64,000 nt of DNA from Desulfuromonadaceae bacterium (GTDB lineage: Bacteria; Desulfobacterota; Desulfuromonadia; Desulfuromonadales; Desulfuromonadaceae), in the NCBI GenBank assembly GCA_016936455.1, contig JAFGXV010000019.1, positions 62,001-126,000 on the forward strand, read 5' to 3'. Position 1 is the stretch's first letter, and every line of letters begins with the position of its first letter. Below the pieces are notes generated by a model. It ran no database searches and was not told the origin of the DNA. It was given only the letters and a program-made list of their open reading frames with translations. Below, in pieces: positions 63,379 to 64,000 of this stretch. A program made the translations under genes and the position numbers.

Positions 63379-64000
63379 ATGTCAAACAAGAATCGAATGG
63401 TCCTGTCAGGTGCCGTGGTGGCACTGTTGCTGGCAACAAGCCTGTCGGCAGAGCCGATCAGTAAAATCGCCGCTGTTGTCAATGATGAGATGATCACCAC
63501 CCGACAGTTGCAGCAGCAGCTGGAAAAACAGCCGGCCGGTGCGCCGATGAGCGCGCAGATGATGCTGGAGAAGATGATTGCCGAACTGCTGATCCGTCAG
63601 CGGGCGGAGGAAATCGGTCTTGAGGTGTCGGAAGAGGATATCGACCAGGCGGTTGGTGATGTCGAGCAGCAGAACGGTATTGAGCGCGATCAGCTGGAAG
63701 AAGCCCTGATTGCCCAGGGTCTGACCATGGAGATCTACCGCAATCAGCTGCGCGACCAGATTCTGCGCTACAAACTGACGGGGATTGAGGTCAAGAGCAA
63801 GGCGGATGTCACAAAACAGGAGGTGCGCAATTACTACCAGGAACATCTGGACGAGTACCGCCAGAAACCCCGCATGCGCCTGAGCCGCGTTTCTTTTCCT
63901 TTAACCGGCGATGCCGAGCAGGTGCGCAAGGCGGCCGAGCAGGCGCGGCGTGATCTGCTGGCCGGTCGCAGTATCGACGAGGTGATTGCGGCTCAACCGC
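63379..64000 (+). CDS. SurA-like periplasmic chaperone/peptidyl-prolyl isomerase (3' end outside window)
   Basis: The first 207 residues of an exported protein: signal peptide (VVALLLATSLSA) and a SurA N-terminal domain (ISKIAAVVNDEMITTRQLQQQLEK; LEKMIAELLIRQRAEEIGLEVSEEDIDQAVGDVEQQNGI). The frame remains open to the window edge, where a parvulin isomerase domain would normally begin. SurA-type proteins escort outer-membrane proteins through the periplasm. The gene follows mfd by 98 nt. Start ATG at 63379 with GGAG about 12 nt before. Product identity as SurA versus a related SurA_N/PrsA protein cannot be settled from this part. Confidence 0.88.
   Translation, partial: MSNKNRMVLSGAVVALLLATSLSAEPISKIAAVVNDEMITTRQLQQQLEKQPAGAPMSAQMMLEKMIAELLIRQRAEEIGLEVSEEDIDQAVGDVEQQNGIERDQLEEALIAQGLTMEIYRNQLRDQILRYKLTGIEVKSKADVTKQEVRNYYQEHLDEYRQKPRMRLSRVSFPLTGDAEQVRKAAEQARRDLLAGRSIDEVIAAQP

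Overview
The window looks like chromosome from a Desulfuromonadales/Geobacterales-type bacterium (Desulfobacterota sensu lato). Supporting features are a split b/b' F1Fo-ATP synthase operon (atpX-F-H-A-G-D-C, without atpB or atpE), a CxxCH-bearing membrane diguanylate cyclase, sigma-54 regulation, a myxobacteria/Geobacter-type MXAN_5187-like protein, and mfd next to a SurA-type foldase. No tRNA, rRNA, CRISPR array or prophage was seen. The species was not identified.

Layout. 1-7.1 kb: end of a CoA-disulfide-reductase/rhodanese fusion, an orphan 144-aa gene, uvrA, pdxA, an FCD-type GntR regulator and a K+-channel-like RCK protein. 7.2-13.1 kb: ATP synthase operon. 13.3-21.2 kb: the conserved origin-proximal block on the minus strand (parB, parA, rsmG, mnmG, mnmE, yidC, yidD, rnpA, rpmH), with a perfect parS site between mnmE and mnmG. 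21.2-23.2 kb: a large gene-free region holding a decayed IS5-family transposase, a 38-bp perfect palindrome and AT-rich repeats. 23.2-32.3 kb: dnaA, dnaN, gyrB, gyrA, gpsA and a secreted cyclophilin on the plus strand; recF is not between dnaN and gyrB. 32.3-47.5 kb: a degenerate EEP-fold protein, PBP1A, a c-di-GMP module (substrate-binding lipoprotein, PAS-GGDEF-EAL protein, heme-type diguanylate cyclase), a chemoreceptor, glmS and glmU. 47.6-52.4 kb: MXAN_5187-like protein, radical SAM protein, Hsp33, CpoB, Pal. 52.6-58.7 kb: an apparently co-regulated envelope system with two outer-membrane barrels, a small periplasmic protein, a histidine kinase, a sigma-54 response regulator and a tiny exported protein with calcium-type DxDxDG loops. 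58.8-64 kb: nadA, mfd and the start of a SurA-like gene.

Two things stand out. First, base composition falls from about 55% GC to roughly a quarter GC across dnaA/dnaN and recovers on both sides within core genes (mnmE, yidC, gyrB, gyrA). This is an origin-centred AT valley in genes of normal vertical inheritance, interrupted only by a higher-GC relic insertion element. Second, the 52.6-58.7 kb cluster carries the same 16-nt sequence with an inverted repeat (CGACAATTTTGTCGAA) at two places, each upstream of a sigma-54-like -24/-12 element. This predicts that the cluster-encoded NtrC-type regulator controls both the 4-gene operon and the divergently placed calcium-loop/barrel operon.

Gene orientation (minus to the left of about 21 kb, plus from 23 to 33 kb) and the parABS block put the replication origin near 21.5-24.7 kb.
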